A stretch of DNA of 64,000 bases from Panulirus ornatus (GCF_036320965.1 NC_092239.1:3686820-3750819); one strand, 5' to 3'; shown: positions 48,409 to 59,991, counted from the stretch's first letter. Notes: generated by a model from the sequence alone, not told the origin. Numbers and translations: made by a program.

Positions 48409-48682
48409 TGACTTGGTAAAATCATTGCTCTTGAGTTCAAGCTTTTAAAAAGGAGCCATTCTGAAGCAGAATCTTTTCCATATCATTTAGCCTACTCTCT
48501 GAGCTAAACCTCTAACCTGACGAGCTTCAGGACAGAGGAACACTAGCTTAATCCTTACACCCTTTTTTTTTTTTTTTTTCGAGAAATTAAGGGTCTCCAA
48601 AAATTCAGTCCACTTCTCTTCTTATCATGTGTTTAAAAAAAAAAATGGCATCGATTGAAATTATGGAAATTTGTCGCATGAC
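48407..48682. other. No gene recognised
   Basis: Poly(T) at 48563-48580 and poly(A) at 48635-48645. Confidence 0.4.
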
Positions 48683-48832
48683 TTCCTTCATATTTTGTTG
48701 TTTACAAGTGTCCTTCATGACGATCTTGTAAGGGAAGATCGGATCCTTCATCAGGAAACTCTGATATTCCATGATTAACAAGACCTGATCAGAATTGTGC
48801 CATCACGGACCCAAGTGACATTTCCATAACCC
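48683..48832 (-). repeat. Inverted duplication, near-identical 150-nt arm A
   Basis: The reverse complement of 59249-59398 with two mismatches in 150 nt by direct reading. It belongs to a larger, more diverged inverted duplication (48683-49990 against 57150-59398). No convincing open frame. Confidence 0.92.
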
Positions 48833-48859
48833 AGCGAGGCGACTGAATTCTCCCAAGCG

Positions 48860-49240
48860 GGTCGGTTGGAAGTCCCTGAAGCGATGAGTCGGTTGGATGG
48901 CCATGAAGCGGGTTATTGGAAACCTTTTAAGCAGGGTAGTTGGAAGCCCTCTACATTAGGTCTATTGGAAGCCTGTGTAACGGGTCGTCTGCTGGAAGGC
49001 TCTGAAGTGGATCTATTACAAACCTCTGAAGGAGGTCAATTACGCAGAGGCCTCTGAAATGAGTCTGCTGGAAGCCTCTGAATGCTGTCTTTTCGAGGAA
49101 GCTTGTTACGTCCACTTGAAGCTTAACTCTTGACAGAAGTCCTTGGAAACAGCTGGACCTTTGGCCATCCTGGGTAAGCAGAATTGTACCAGTGGAGTTA
49201 TAAACATGTACCTTCACGGCAGATAATGAATTTCATTACT
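48860..49240. repeat. Degenerate tandem repeat within inverted duplication A
   Basis: GGTTGGAAGTCCCTGAAGCG-like units of about 28-30 bp to about 49085, then sequence whose complement (CCAGGATGGCCA, CTTCAAGTGGACGT) matches 57857-57985. The tandem units match 57985-58170 in inverse orientation. Confidence 0.7.
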
Positions 49241-49599
49241 ACATGAAAAAAGAATGTAAGAAAAAAAAACTAATTACAATATATTTTCCCACTTCAGCCA
49301 CACAGCTAAGGGGTAATTAGTTCCTTTTATCCCAGTCTATCATGTCAGAAAGTTTAGATTCCTTTCCATTAACTCTCAAATACTTTCTTCCAAAAGTTTT
49401 AATGACTTAATGAGTAAAGTTGGATGGTTCTCTCGGGCTTCTACACTCGGCATATAATGAAACTCTAACGACATCTAACACCAAACGTAAACTCGATTGT
49501 CACTGGAAGTGGGAATAAGAAAACCACTTCACCATTAATACCAGCCACACTGGACGGTTCGCAGCGTCTCTTAGAGACTCGTTTTCGTTGTATGAGATT
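49241..49599. other. No gene recognised
   Basis: Unique-looking sequence inside block A; no partner clearly seen in block B. Confidence 0.4.
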
Positions 49600-49978
49600 G
49601 ACCTTGTGCCTGGGGGGAAGAGGACATAAGTACCTCGAGGTTTTCTGCTGGTTATAACGTAATCCGCTTACCGTTGCTCCATCTGATGTCTCAGCGGTCC
49701 ATCCGTTGTCTCAGGAGTCCATCTGTTGTCGCAACAGTCCATCCGTGGTTTCAACAGTCTCACTGACTGTTGAATTTTAAGAAAAAAGAAAACGTGTTTC
49801 CTTATCTTGGCAAAAACTGAATTACAAGATTTCACTTCGTCAGGCAATTTGGTCCACAAAGAGAGGCATTAAGGTTCATATCCTCGTCTTCACATTTCCA
49901 TCTTTGGGTCCAAACTCCCACTCCACCCCAGGTCCCTCCCTCCTGCGGGTGATCGTCTGGGGTTCGCCCACTTGTTAT
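49600..49978. repeat. Inverted duplication A, distal part with 20-bp tandem units
   Basis: Contains four to five GTCCATCCGTTGTCTCA-type units (49675-49765) and then ATTTGGTCCACAAAGAGAGG, CATTAAGGTTCATATCCTCG and CCTGCGGGTGATCG. Each is found reverse-complemented at 57150-57430 in reverse order. Confidence 0.8.
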
Positions 49979-49979
49979 C

Positions 49980-49997
49980 ACCCCCCCCCCCCCCCCC
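49980..49997. repeat. Poly(C) run
   Basis: Seventeen or so consecutive C at the end of the duplicated block. Confidence 0.95.
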
Positions 49998-50143
49998 AAT
50001 CCTCACACCCCCGGCCTCTGCTGTTGCCTGCCGCTGGTCGGCAGATGTCCCATCTGTCCCGCACACCTGCTGCACATGTGATGCTCAGCTGCTTCTACAG
50101 GTGTATGGCGGACATCTGTCTTCTTTGCAGGTACTCGACAGCT

Positions 50144-50272
50144 ATCCACTCATCAACTCCCCACTCATCAACTCCCCGACTCACAACTCCCCACTCATCA
50201 ACTCCCCGACTCATCAACTCCCCACTTATCAACTCCCCACTTATCAACTCCCCGACTCATCAACTCCCCATG
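50144..50272. repeat. About 16-bp minisatellite
   Basis: CACTCATCAACTCCC / GACTCATCAACTCCC / CACTTATCAACTCCC units, about eight copies. The proline/serine/threonine-rich open frame is an artefact. Confidence 0.92.
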
Positions 50273-50675
50273 GACAGTAGTGGTCACCCAAGATTTTCCT
50301 CCAGGACATCCCCCCCCCTCCCTCTCCCCGAGTCATGTACCATCCGTACCGTCCCTCCTCATCACGTACCTGCAGTACCTTCCTTCCCAGTTACGTCCCT
50401 GCCGTACCGTCGCTGCTACCTGGACATCATCATACTGAAGCCCAGGTACACAATGGACAACACACAAAGAAAGCGGGAGATCAGCGCTATCTATTATCCC
50501 TCCCTCACTCCTAGTCCATCTCCTCAGAGTAATGCCATGCAAATGATATTACCACTGGCTAATATGCTATGTTGGAAAACTGAGTTTAATTACGCGACTC
50601 ATTAACTCAGAAATGATCACGTGGGACGAGACGACCAAACAGAGCCGTCCGTCCAGCGCTCACGCCCTCACAGCA

Positions 50676-50677
<2 letters not shown>
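50273..50677. other. No gene recognised
   Basis: CCGTACCGTC-type words recur (50343, 50401) and resemble the sequence left of block B (57070). Confidence 0.35.

Positions 50678-50718
<41 letters not shown>
50678..50718. repeat. (GA)n microsatellite
   Basis: A 41-bp run. Confidence 0.95.
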
Positions 50719-50720
<2 letters not shown>

Positions 50721-51017
50721 CACTTTTAGGAAAATAGGATACATACCTTTTTTTTTTTGCTTTTATGACTACCGACTGGCTTGATCAAGAACATCTCCAG
50801 CAGTCTACACTATAAAGATCTTCTTCGACAACAACAACAACAGAAAAAAAAAACAACCATCCACCTAGACAACTTCTTAACTCTCCTGATGGATGAATAG
50901 ACAAAAAAAAAAAAAAAAAACAACGTGTTTTTCCAATGTCGCTTTGGCCCCGGCCGCCACGGATGACGAGGTAGCGAGCAGAGCGCACCCATCATGACGG
51001 AGGCTGGGAAAGATACG

Positions 51018-51018
<1 letters not shown>
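50719..51018. other. No gene recognised
   Basis: Includes poly(T), CAACAA and poly(A) tracts. Confidence 0.4.

Positions 51019-51083
<65 letters not shown>
51019..51083. repeat. (CA)n microsatellite
   Basis: A 65-bp run. Confidence 0.98.
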
Positions 51084-51086
<3 letters not shown>

Positions 51087-52381
51087 CTACACTCCCGAGA
51101 CACATGAGTTACGCTTTCTCGTCTCCGATCTGGACGCCACCCATACCCTACAACATTGCACGCCTATCTGATGACACATTCCCGTCCACGATGCAACGAA
51201 CACAATGAAGTCTTGCTGCTCATCTGCTCGACTCTCTCTCTCTCTCTCTCCCTCCCCACAGCAGACACTCACGACATCACCAAACATGACGGACCTGTGC
51301 TTCCCTCCTGGTGGACGTGGCCGACATCCTGAGAGCTGCAGGAGCACTGTGGATGAACAGAGAGGACTTCTGAGGCGGCAGTCAGGCCACGTGACCTCAC
51401 TCCACCAGGCTGCCACAATTGTAGACGCGGGTGCTGTGTCTGAGCTTATCATGGGGGTTCCTTAATCAATCCACTAATGACCCAATTTTGACAAACAACA
51501 TTCGGGGCAACGGACGGAATCAAGTGTAATTGGACTGTTAACAAGATAGGAGAGGGAGGTATGGACCAACACCCACGGAGACGTGATTTCCTTAATTAAT
51601 ATCGACTACATTGCTGATGACATTGTCGATGGCCATACAACGTCACACAAACATACCACAATTGCTCAAATGACAATATGTTATTCTCTGATACAAAACG
51701 TTGAATAACAGAATTAGAACGATACTTAAGATAGCTTACAAAGGTAAATAGAAGACAAGAGACATCGTCAAAACAACAGAAATTTCACCTTCAAAAAGGT
51801 TTTTATTAGTTTTAGAACTTTCTCTATTTTTTTGAGTTATTATAACGAATTAAGTTAATGTTAGTCAAAACCTATGCCACCGTGAATTGAAGCACGTGTT
51901 CCTGGTTCCGATTTCCTCATGTATTTGATCTACAAATATATTCATGTGTGTTGCAAGAAGAATCTTACAAACTCGCAGGAGACTCATGAGTTTCAGTACA
52001 CGAATTCCAGTCTGACCACCTCCTTCACGCGTTTAAAATATATGCGAGGCCGTACACGCTCTCACCACACTCATGGCTCTTCCGTCTGATCGTACAAACA
52101 AACAGCCTTTAGCTATTTTGATTCAAATTCTGCGTAAAAATAACTTTTCCAATTAAAAAAAGCAAAAAAATCATATTTTTTTTCTTTTCGCCTAGAGCCA
52201 TTTTTCCTCCGGATAAAAACTTCATAAACCAAACGGGAATTATGACCAGGAATGTATGGAAGAGCGAAGATAATAATACTATACAGTTTCCTTGCAATAC
52301 ATGGCAGGTTATGTAAACCCCCGTGGAACTCCTGCAGGCTAGCAGTGTCTCGGACAAAGTGACACACTAATGCCTCCGTAT

Positions 52382-52383
<2 letters not shown>
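51084..52383. other. No gene established
   Basis: At 51232-51262 a (CT)n plus CCTCCCCACAG makes a strong acceptor-like site, but no convincing coding exon follows. The rest is unique-looking. Confidence 0.4.

Positions 52384-52466
<83 letters not shown>
52384..52466. repeat. (AT)n microsatellite
   Basis: An 83-bp run. Confidence 0.98.
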
Positions 52467-52467
<1 letters not shown>

Positions 52468-52726
52468 ACGTCATTGTGTGGTTCAATAGTTTTCTGTTGT
52501 TTCGTTTCAACGCCTCAACACATGTCTCCTCCCCTCTAACTCTCTCGTGTCTCCTTCTTTCTCTGCCATCTTGATGCGAAACATACACACTTTCGAGTTC
52601 ACAAATGCACACAAAAGCACACATAAAAATGTTTATGATTGCAGGTACGCACACTTGCCCACTCACATATACACACTCCATCCATGTACGCCAAACCATA
52701 CAGATACACAGAATAAACTTGGTAGT

Positions 52727-52728
<2 letters not shown>

Positions 52729-52787
<59 letters not shown>
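52729..52787. repeat. (CA)n microsatellite
   Basis: A 59-bp run. Confidence 0.98.
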
Positions 52788-52791
<4 letters not shown>

Positions 52792-53480
52792 AAAAACAAA
52801 AGTAATCGCATCAGAAACAAAGAAAATAACAACAGGAACATCTTCCTGCCTCTGTTTATGATGTAAAGAACTATTCACAAGACTTTCCCAAAAGAATTTG
52901 CATACCATAAAAGGAAATTTGCATACAGTAATACCTCAGAAAAACAACTGTACTCTCGAGAGCGGTCAACACACAAAAGGTTTAAAAGGCAATTCCCTCA
53001 TGTGACCAGAACATCCAACTTGGAAAAATTATGCGACCTTTGATCTCTCTCTCTCTCTCTCGCTTTTTTTTAAAATTGCGTGATACCGCAAGAACTTTTC
53101 TTTGTTAGTCAATTTCAGTAAAAAGATATTTAAGAAATGCTACAAAAGGCTGTTCGTGCTAATGAATAAATACACATACAACGGTTAATATCTCTCGCAC
53201 AACCTATTTTCTGAAAATTATAAATTATAATTATAAAAAAGGTGTTGTCCAGCGAATTGAGGATCAAAAAGTCTTGGATCAAACACGACAGATATAAAGA
53301 AAGGGAGTCGACCAAAGAACGGCCAATGTTGATAAGGTTAATCTGGACGACGAATCTTAACGCATACACCGACCTAAAGGACATGGGGCCATAGACACAG
53401 TGAGAATGTACGATGTGCTGTTCAATTACCTTCAACCATCTGACGCTGATTTTTATCATCCGGCTGGTGGATATGTGGCT
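52788..53480. other. No gene recognised
   Basis: Unique-looking sequence with a short (CT)n at 53045-53061. Confidence 0.4.
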
Positions 53481-53540
53481 TGACTTTGACCAGCCTTAAT
53501 GACCCAGGCAGTTGATAAGTCTAAAAGCCAAGCCAACCAC
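53481..53540 (+). repeat. Interspersed motif M, copy 3
   Basis: TTTGACCAGCCTTAATGACC, CAGGCAGTTGATAAG, AAAAGCCAAGCCAACCA. The cleanest match to copy 1. Confidence 0.65.
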
Positions 53541-53798
53541 GTAATTCAGCGGTCATAAAAGGAAAAGGTTATCTTGCCGTGAAACACAGACGTATCCTAA
53601 TAATGTATCGTTGTCTCGTACACATGAATGACGGTTCCGGACGAGGCGCCTTGCTGGAAAAGGTCATCAAAATAGGTCAAGTCAGGGTAGGTAAATAAGA
53701 TCTTAACCGGAGCAAATAGAAAGAAACATTCGTTACCATTACATTACAGAGAGACGAGATATCTTCAACAGGAGCCGTGGCAACTCTTCACGCGGGCT

Positions 53799-53945
53799 GG
53801 ACCAATCACAGCGGCGTCTCCCAGTGACGTCATGTGCCTCGCTGGGGCTAGAGCGGGTCTTCGTATTGACGTCATACTAACCGACCCAAGAATTTTACGG
53901 GGAATTAACAGAACTTTATTAATGTTTAAACATCTCTGGAATATA
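53799..53945. promoter_or_regulatory. Promoter-like cluster: CCAAT box and two CRE sites
   Basis: ACCAATCACAG at 53801 and two perfect TGACGTCA palindromes at 53825-53832 and 53867-53874, 42 bp apart, in a locally GC-rich stretch. An AATATAAGCG TATA-like word is at about 53939. TGACGTCA is the full CREB/ATF site. Direction and target gene are unknown, and no coding exon is recognised close by. Confidence 0.4.
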
Positions 53946-54215
53946 AGCGAGGAGGAAGGGAGGCCATTACGTATGAAGGAGATATAGTGAATTGGTAAGG
54001 ATTAAAAATTCGCCAACGTAAGAAATGAAATTTGGAAGTCTTGCGAGCAAGAAGGTGCTCGCTTGGCGGTAAAAAGTGACTCATGGCAATGAAGACACTG
54101 TGTTTGTTTTACTGCTGAGGGCAGACAGGAGACTGTACTTCTCGAGGTGTTACATCCTATTTCGTGTGGTGCTTTAAGGAAAAATAGTGGCAGTTTTGCT
54201 ATTCATAACTATATC
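53946..54215. other. No gene recognised
   Basis: Unique-looking sequence downstream of the promoter-like cluster. Confidence 0.35.
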
Positions 54216-54238
54216 AACACACACACACACACACACAC
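54216..54238. repeat. (CA)n microsatellite
   Basis: A 23-bp run directly 5' of the SINE. Confidence 0.95.
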
Positions 54239-54475
54239 GGGCCTTCGTGGTGTAGTGGTTAGCGTTACCTACCATGAAACACGCGGAGACTCGTCTGGGA
54301 TCGGCCCAAATGGGTTCGAATCCTGGGCGCGGCAGTCGGCGCACACCCAAACCCAATGTTCCTCTTTCACCTCAGGGTTGGTCGATCTAATGAGTACCTG
54401 GTTTAGTAGGCCGGGGACCTTGTGAATATATTCACGGTATATATGCAATGCCATGGTATATGTGTATACAAGGTT
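54239..54475 (+). mobile_element. tRNA-derived SINE, best copy
   Basis: The head GGCCTTCGTGGTGTAGTGGT + TAGCG carries a pol III A box. The B box GGTTCGAATCC (54314-54324) is perfect. A tRNA-unrelated body follows (CTCAGGGTTGGTCGATCTAA, GGGGACCTTGTGAATATA), ending near a GTATATGTGTATAC stretch. Spacing and sequence after the B box do not fold into a mature tRNA, so this is a SINE rather than a tRNA gene. Confidence 0.8.
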
Positions 54476-55229
54476 AAGAGACGGAGGGAAACACGAGTAT
54501 CATCCTCTTCCCGCAATACCTAACTAGAAATCACAAACAGCAATCACACACACATATAAACTTATGTCTGTCTATGTAAATATACGCATATGTATACATA
54601 CAGACATAACTTTTCTTTCTCTTTTTTTGTCCACTTTGGCCTGACACCGTCAGGAACAGACGACTTAGCCCTACAGCTAAAATCTTCGTTTGGTTCACAC
54701 TGTTGCTGTTTTACTGGACAGAAAAGGAACAAAAAGGGGTGTGTGGGGGCGGAGGGGTAAAGATTTCCAATCTTCGTAGGGGTTCAGCCAGGGTTTAACG
54801 CTGCATGCATCATACACAATGACCGCATCACCCTGCTATTGTGTATGCCTCAGCCTAACGACCCGTGAGCACCGCGACTGAAACATTATAAAGAGGACAC
54901 ACAAAAAAACCCCGCGTCTTTTAAATTAGAAATGTGGAAAAATCGTCTTAACTTCGGCGTGAATACGAGGCATTCAGCATGGCTTTATGTAGCGAGAGAG
55001 ATGGCCTAATGTTATCTCCCGGCGAGAAAAGGAGGCTAAACTTTCGCCCGTTTAAGAGATGAGAGTAAAATGGTCTTTGTTGTGGGGGGTTAGATAGGGC
55101 CGGCCCGTCGGTTATCTTGTGACTTGACGCACTGAGACGACGATGTTCCTCGGTGTGTGTCGTGCAGAGTGCAGATGTATCGCGCCATCAAACCTGCACG
55201 TCCAGGAGCAGCTTTAGTGTGTCATCACC
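54476..55229. other. No gene recognised
   Basis: Unique-looking sequence. Confidence 0.4.
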
Positions 55230-55465
55230 ATGGGCGAGGTAGCGCCACCCGACCCTAACCCGACATCGTTCTTTTTTCAGACTTGTTCACCGATTCCCGC
55301 GTTAGCGAGGTAACGCCAGGAACAAACAAACAAAAAAAGGGTACACATCCATTCTCTGTCTGTTACGTGTAATGCACCGAAACCACAGCTCCCTTTCCAC
55401 AACCAAGCCCCACAGACTTCACAAAAGCCATGGTTTACCCCGGACGCTTCATATGCCCCTGGTAT
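55230..55465 (-). mobile_element. LINE family D, short 3'-end copy
   Basis: On the minus strand the 3' UTR (GCATATGAAGCGTCCGGGGT, GGAAAGGGAGCTGTGGTTTC) passes quickly to GGCGTTACCTCGCTAACGCG + GGAATCGG, omitting the ATGTATATG-rich region. The same shortened form occurs at 21285-21480. Confidence 0.75.
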
Positions 55466-55908
55466 ACGTGGTCGTGTGGACGCACCTTGGGAAAGACGAC
55501 CTTTCTGCGTGGTGCTGGTCACATCAGCTTACAAGAAAGGAAGAGTCAGTTTATCAGCAACACTTAGGGCGTTCCCTTGTGACTCACGTCTGGTGGCTCG
55601 AGGGTGGGTCTTCCCATACACGCACTGAGAATCTTCTTGTCTCCATGATACTCTCTCTCATATCTGGACATCGAAGTCAACCCCACACTGATATAAACAC
55701 ACTGTTCTGGATATACCCTGAATATCTAGAGGAAGTGTAGGTTTTGTACGCCCTAGTAGGAAGAGTCCTTAAGTCTTGGGGGTGGCTCTTTGTCCACATC
55801 TTTATTAACCACAGCGGCATCAAAACACTTCTCGTCAGTTCTCCTGGTGCCACCCCTCTTCAACCAACCCACTTCATTATAAGCCTTGATGTTGCTGCTG
55901 CTGCTCCT

Positions 55909-55912
<4 letters not shown>
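55466..55912. other. No gene recognised
   Basis: The plus frame at 55372-55740 begins inside the LINE and has no further support. Confidence 0.4.

Positions 55913-55913
<1 letters not shown>

Positions 55914-55957
<44 letters not shown>
55914..55957. repeat. (CT)n microsatellite
   Basis: A 44-bp run. Confidence 0.95.
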
Positions 55958-55959
<2 letters not shown>

Positions 55960-56478
55960 CCTGCTAGATATATAGCCCAGCTCTCAATTCGACAGAAACC
56001 ATGAACGACTTTCACTCAATATTCTGAAGCCATTTTTTTTTTTTTCATTTCATGTTTTTGGGAGGAATTGCGCGTTTAATGTGGCAGAAGGATTTGCGAT
56101 TTCATGGTGACCGTCGTTTCCTGGGAGGCTGATATCGGAACCTCGTCTTCCAGTGTGATGTACGCGACGTCGGGCAGACTTTGAGACGACAGAGAGCTGC
56201 TCCACTAAGGGGTGTTCCATAGCCTTGTCTTCCGCAGTCGGCCATGTAAGACGTAATGTCCCCTACTCCACCTACACCCTCACTCAGTCTGGATACCCTC
56301 CACTCCACCTGCTCTTCTTTAGGCTGCTCTTCCTCCACGTCTCGTATCCCTCTCTCAACATTATTAGCTCATCTCCAAACTGTCTCAGACCAATTTCTCA
56401 CCCTTCTCCCCTTACCATCCCTCCTAGACCCATACATTCGTTACTTTATTCTCTCTTTCTCTCTCTGTCTCTCTCCTC
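55958..56478. other. No gene recognised
   Basis: Overlapping CT-rich open frames only. Confidence 0.4.
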
Positions 56479-56540
56479 CCATCACCTGGAACCAGTCAGG
56501 TGCAGCCAATCACCTGGAACCAGTCAGGTGCAGCCAATCG
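56479..56540. repeat. 30-bp tandem duplication with internal dyad
   Basis: ATCACCTGGAACCAGTCAGG + TGCAGCCA occurs twice in tandem. Each unit contains CACCTG...CAGGTG. Confidence 0.9.
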
Positions 56541-56703
56541 GATAATCCAGGGTGCTGGCTTCGATCATTAGGAAACATATTTTCCCCACACACAATCGGG
56601 GTAGCTTATATCGGCTCGCCTGCCCATCAAACATTTTCTTTCTCCCCAAGAATTACTAGAACATAGGAAGCGCGTCCCTAGGTACATGTTTCCTGAAAAA
56701 AAA

Positions 56704-56713
56704 TACACACTCA

Positions 56714-56750
<37 letters not shown>
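56704..56750. repeat. (CA)n with (GC) end
   Basis: CA run ending GCGCGC, a potential Z-DNA tract. Confidence 0.9.
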
Positions 56751-56752
<2 letters not shown>

Positions 56753-56778
56753 GCGCAAACATTTGCACAGACACTTTC

Positions 56779-56782
<4 letters not shown>

Positions 56783-56843
<61 letters not shown>
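56783..56843. repeat. (CT)n microsatellite
   Basis: About 60 bp. Confidence 0.97.
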
Positions 56844-56846
<3 letters not shown>

Positions 56847-57149
56847 GTAGTGAGGATGACGGCTGGACAGCTCCGCTGGTCCTCTACTCTCAGTAATCAT
56901 TTCTGAATCAATAAGTAGCGTAATGAGATTCAATTTTTTCATACAACCTTAACCAAGAGTAGTATCATTCGCACATCATCTAAGGTACGACAAGAAAAAG
57001 AAAAAAAAAACACCAGCATTCGGTACTGATCTCCCGTTCTCTATGTGCGGCAGTTCCATAGTGACGAGCGACGGTACGACTGGCAGGTAATTCGAGGTGA
57101 CGGTACAATAGCAGGACAAGTGTACGGCGGAGGAACCCCGCGACGACCG
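56844..57149. other. No gene recognised
   Basis: Spacer left of duplication block B. Confidence 0.35.
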
Positions 57150-57470
57150 ATCACCCGCAGGAGGGACGGACCTTGGGTAGAGGAGGAGGAGGAGGAGGAG
57201 GAGGAGGAGGAGAAGGGGGAGTTTCTGGACCCGAGGATGGAGATGTGAAGACGAGGATATGAACCTTAATACCTCTCTTTGTGGACCAAATTGCCTGACG
57301 AAGTGAAATCTTGTAATGCAGTTTTTTTTTTGTGAAGAAAACAATTTTTAATTCAACGGTTAGTGAGACTGTTGAAACAACGCAGGGACTGTTCAAACAA
57401 CAGATGGACTGTCGAAACAACGGTCTGCGGATTATGTTATAACTTCCACACCTCGATGTATGTCCTTACC
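57150..57470. repeat. Inverted duplication B, proximal part
   Basis: CGATCACCCGCAGGAGGG, GGACCCGAGGATGGAGATGT, GAAGACGAGGATATGAACCT, CTCTTTGTGGACCAAATTGC and ACTGTTGAAACAAC units are the reverse complement, in reverse order, of 49600-49978. A (GGA)n at 57181-57213 is present only in this copy. Confidence 0.8.
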
Positions 57471-57493
57471 CCAGCCATAAAGTTGATGTTATA

Positions 57494-57497
<4 letters not shown>

Positions 57498-57554
<57 letters not shown>

Positions 57555-57556
57555 TG
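57498..57556. repeat. (AT)n microsatellite
   Basis: A run of about 55 bp, present in block B only. Confidence 0.97.
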
Positions 57557-57674
57557 CTTGTTCATGCTGTGTGAACTTTTCGAATCTTTTTAATGATATC
57601 CAAATACGAACGAACGACAGAAATTCATTCATTTATCATATAGTATTGATAATAGTCATAATCTTCTATGATAT
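57557..57674. other. Short spacer
   Basis: No recognisable feature. Confidence 0.35.
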
Positions 57675-57842
57675 ATATATATTTTTTTTTTTTTTTTTCA
57701 TACGATTCGCCATTTCCCGCGTTTGCGAGGTAGCGTTAAGAACAGAGGACTGGGCCTTAGACGGAAAATCCTCACCTGGCCCCCTTCTCTGTTCCCTCTT
57801 TTGGAAAATTAAAAAAAAAAAAATATATATATATATATATAT
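57675..57842 (-). mobile_element. Element S, right module only
   Basis: The minus strand starts at the oligo(T)/AATTTTCCAAAAGAGGG junction and ends ACGCTACCTCGCAAACGCGG + GAAATGGCGAATCG and poly(A). It is flanked by AT runs. It lies inside block B with no counterpart in block A, so it inserted after the duplication. Confidence 0.8.
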
Positions 57843-57856
57843 ATTTCTATCTACAT

Positions 57857-58170
57857 GGTCATAATTCCGCTGGTAGACATCAGCTTCCCCAGGATGGCCA
57901 GTGGTCGTATTGTGAGTACACTCAAAACAAAGGTTCCATTGTTGACAATGACTTTCGTGAGAGTTTACCTTCAGGTGCACACGTCATGCCTCCTCCAACA
58001 GACCAGATCAAAAGGTTTCCAAAGGACGACTTCAGAGTCTTCTTAACACACCCACCTCAAAGGCTTCCAACGAATTTGCTTAAAGGGGTTCCCAATGGCC
58101 CACTTCAGAGTCTTGGAACAAACCCATTTCAGAAGCTTCTAAAGGGTCCGCTTCAGAGACTTCCAGTCGT
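57857..58170. repeat. Inverted duplication B, tandem part
   Basis: CCCCAGGATGGCCA and TTCAGGTGCACACGT, then AGGCTTCCAACGAATTTGCT / CACTTCAGAGTCTTGGAACA-type units. These are reverse-complementary to 48860-49240. Confidence 0.75.
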
Positions 58171-58413
58171 CTGACTGACTTTGATGAGAGTTTTAGGCCG
58201 TGTGTGAGGAATATTGCCTCGCGCGAACAGCTTACGGGTGAGGAAGTTTTTATCTTCGTCTTGAAGCCCTTCCAAGTTTCTTATCCATAATGATATCAAA
58301 CGTTGCACGTAATATCAATCATCTTGGTAAATGATGGATCACACTTAGCAGGAGGAACCTGTGCATCTGTGTGATGGTAACTGTGGACGCTGGCGACACA
58401 CTCTCTTATTGTG

Positions 58414-58415
<2 letters not shown>
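58171..58415. other. No gene recognised
   Basis: Sequence not found in block A, i.e. inserted in B or lost from A. Confidence 0.4.

Positions 58416-58481
<66 letters not shown>
58416..58481. repeat. (GT)n microsatellite
   Basis: A 66-bp run. Confidence 0.98.
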
Positions 58482-58484
<3 letters not shown>

Positions 58485-59248
58485 TCCGAGCTAAGAAATA
58501 TCCAGTACAATTTAACTTATCGTAGACACAGACTTAGAATTATCTATCATCAAAATCTCCAGAACTTTAGCAACAATTACGTAATGTCCAAAGAGGTTAT
58601 AACATCATACAAATATCATCAGCTAATCTTCTGCTCCTCTACTTGTGTTGGATTATAGTGACATAAACACATCCTCGTAATGTTCTAAGCTGGCGAGATG
58701 TGATTGTTCGCCTGCTGGCTGCCTGTGTAATGCTGCTGCGTAGGAATATGTACCAAACGTCCCGTGGTTCATTTACATATGATTTCTCAAGATGGTAACC
58801 ACTTTCTCTCTCCTCTCCCGTTATAGAGCCATGAAGAACCACCGGGAGTGGACACTGATGATGTTATCTTCAGATAATAACACACGTGTAACTCCCAAAC
58901 GTCGAATGTCAGTTGAGTCATGACCTTCTGAGATGGCGACCACCATCCACCTCCAGTAACCTTACCGACCCATGAGACACATGGCAGACTTTCCCTCAAG
59001 ATCATTTCATTTTCCACAGTTTATAAAGTTCCTTTTTGTCAGGACGATGAGAATAATCGTGTTTGGAGGCGACGGACGGTGTGTTCGTGCACGGGGTCAA
59101 CCATGTTGAACATGTCAGTGAGAGTAATATGTCGCGTACGACCCTTGAAGATGATAAGATTCTTTCCGGACCTTAATTGCTCGCTCGGTTCTCACTAGCA
59201 ATCACGTCCCAAGCCTTGGTAAGATGCCTTCGATCTCTTCTGGAGGCT
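58482..59248. other. No gene recognised
   Basis: Block-B-specific sequence between the tandem part and the near-identical arm. Confidence 0.4.
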
Positions 59249-59398
59249 GGGTTATGGAAATGTCACTTGGGTCCGTGATGGCACAATTCTGATCAGGTCT
59301 TGTTAATCATGGAATATCAGAGTTTCCTGATGAAGGATTCGATCTTCCCTCACAAGATCGTCATGAAGGACACTTGTAAACAACAAAATATGAAGGAA
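59249..59398 (+). repeat. Inverted duplication, near-identical 150-nt arm B
   Basis: Two mismatches in 150 nt against the reverse complement of 48683-48832. Similarity falls off sharply after position 59398. Confidence 0.92.
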
Positions 59399-59698
59399 AA
59401 CATTCGTCGAATTTCATTCATCTGAAACGGTATCGTTGTTTTCTCTTTTTTTTCTCTCTCTAATCTTTAAATATTCATTTTGAAAAAACTCCCTCAACTT
59501 CCTGGAGAAGGTGCGCCAGGGTCGAGGCAATATTCCCACCTCCCGGAGCTCCCTAGTCTGCAAGTTCGGCCGAGGAAGTTGGCTGATCATGTGGAACTGA
59601 TTCAACTTTCTGCAGTGGCTCCGGGAAGCGTGAACTCGAGAGCCATATTAATAGGTTTCCAATTTTAGAACTTTCCTAATAACACTAGACCATGAATC
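59399..59698. other. No gene recognised
   Basis: Complementary small frames on both strands only. Confidence 0.4.
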
Positions 59699-59824
<126 letters not shown>

Positions 59825-59991
59825 GTGGGGATGTGGACATCCAAACACAGTGGCTGGCGCGAGATGATGGTGTACCCCAGTGGGCTCTGATGTTGACATC
59901 CAGCTCCATCAATAAACACATTAATTATTCTCTGAATATGTTGGTAACGAGAGGAACCTCGATGCCTGTTAACGCACAGTCCTGCACAACA

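Noticed and set aside
51262..51465. Exon after the CCTCCCCACAG acceptor-like site
   Set aside because: Protein-like fragments occur in two different frames with stops, and no matching donor was found.
54239..54330. A functional tRNA gene
   Set aside because: A and B boxes are present, but the sequence does not complete acceptor and anticodon stems, and a SINE body follows; other truncated copies exist in the window.
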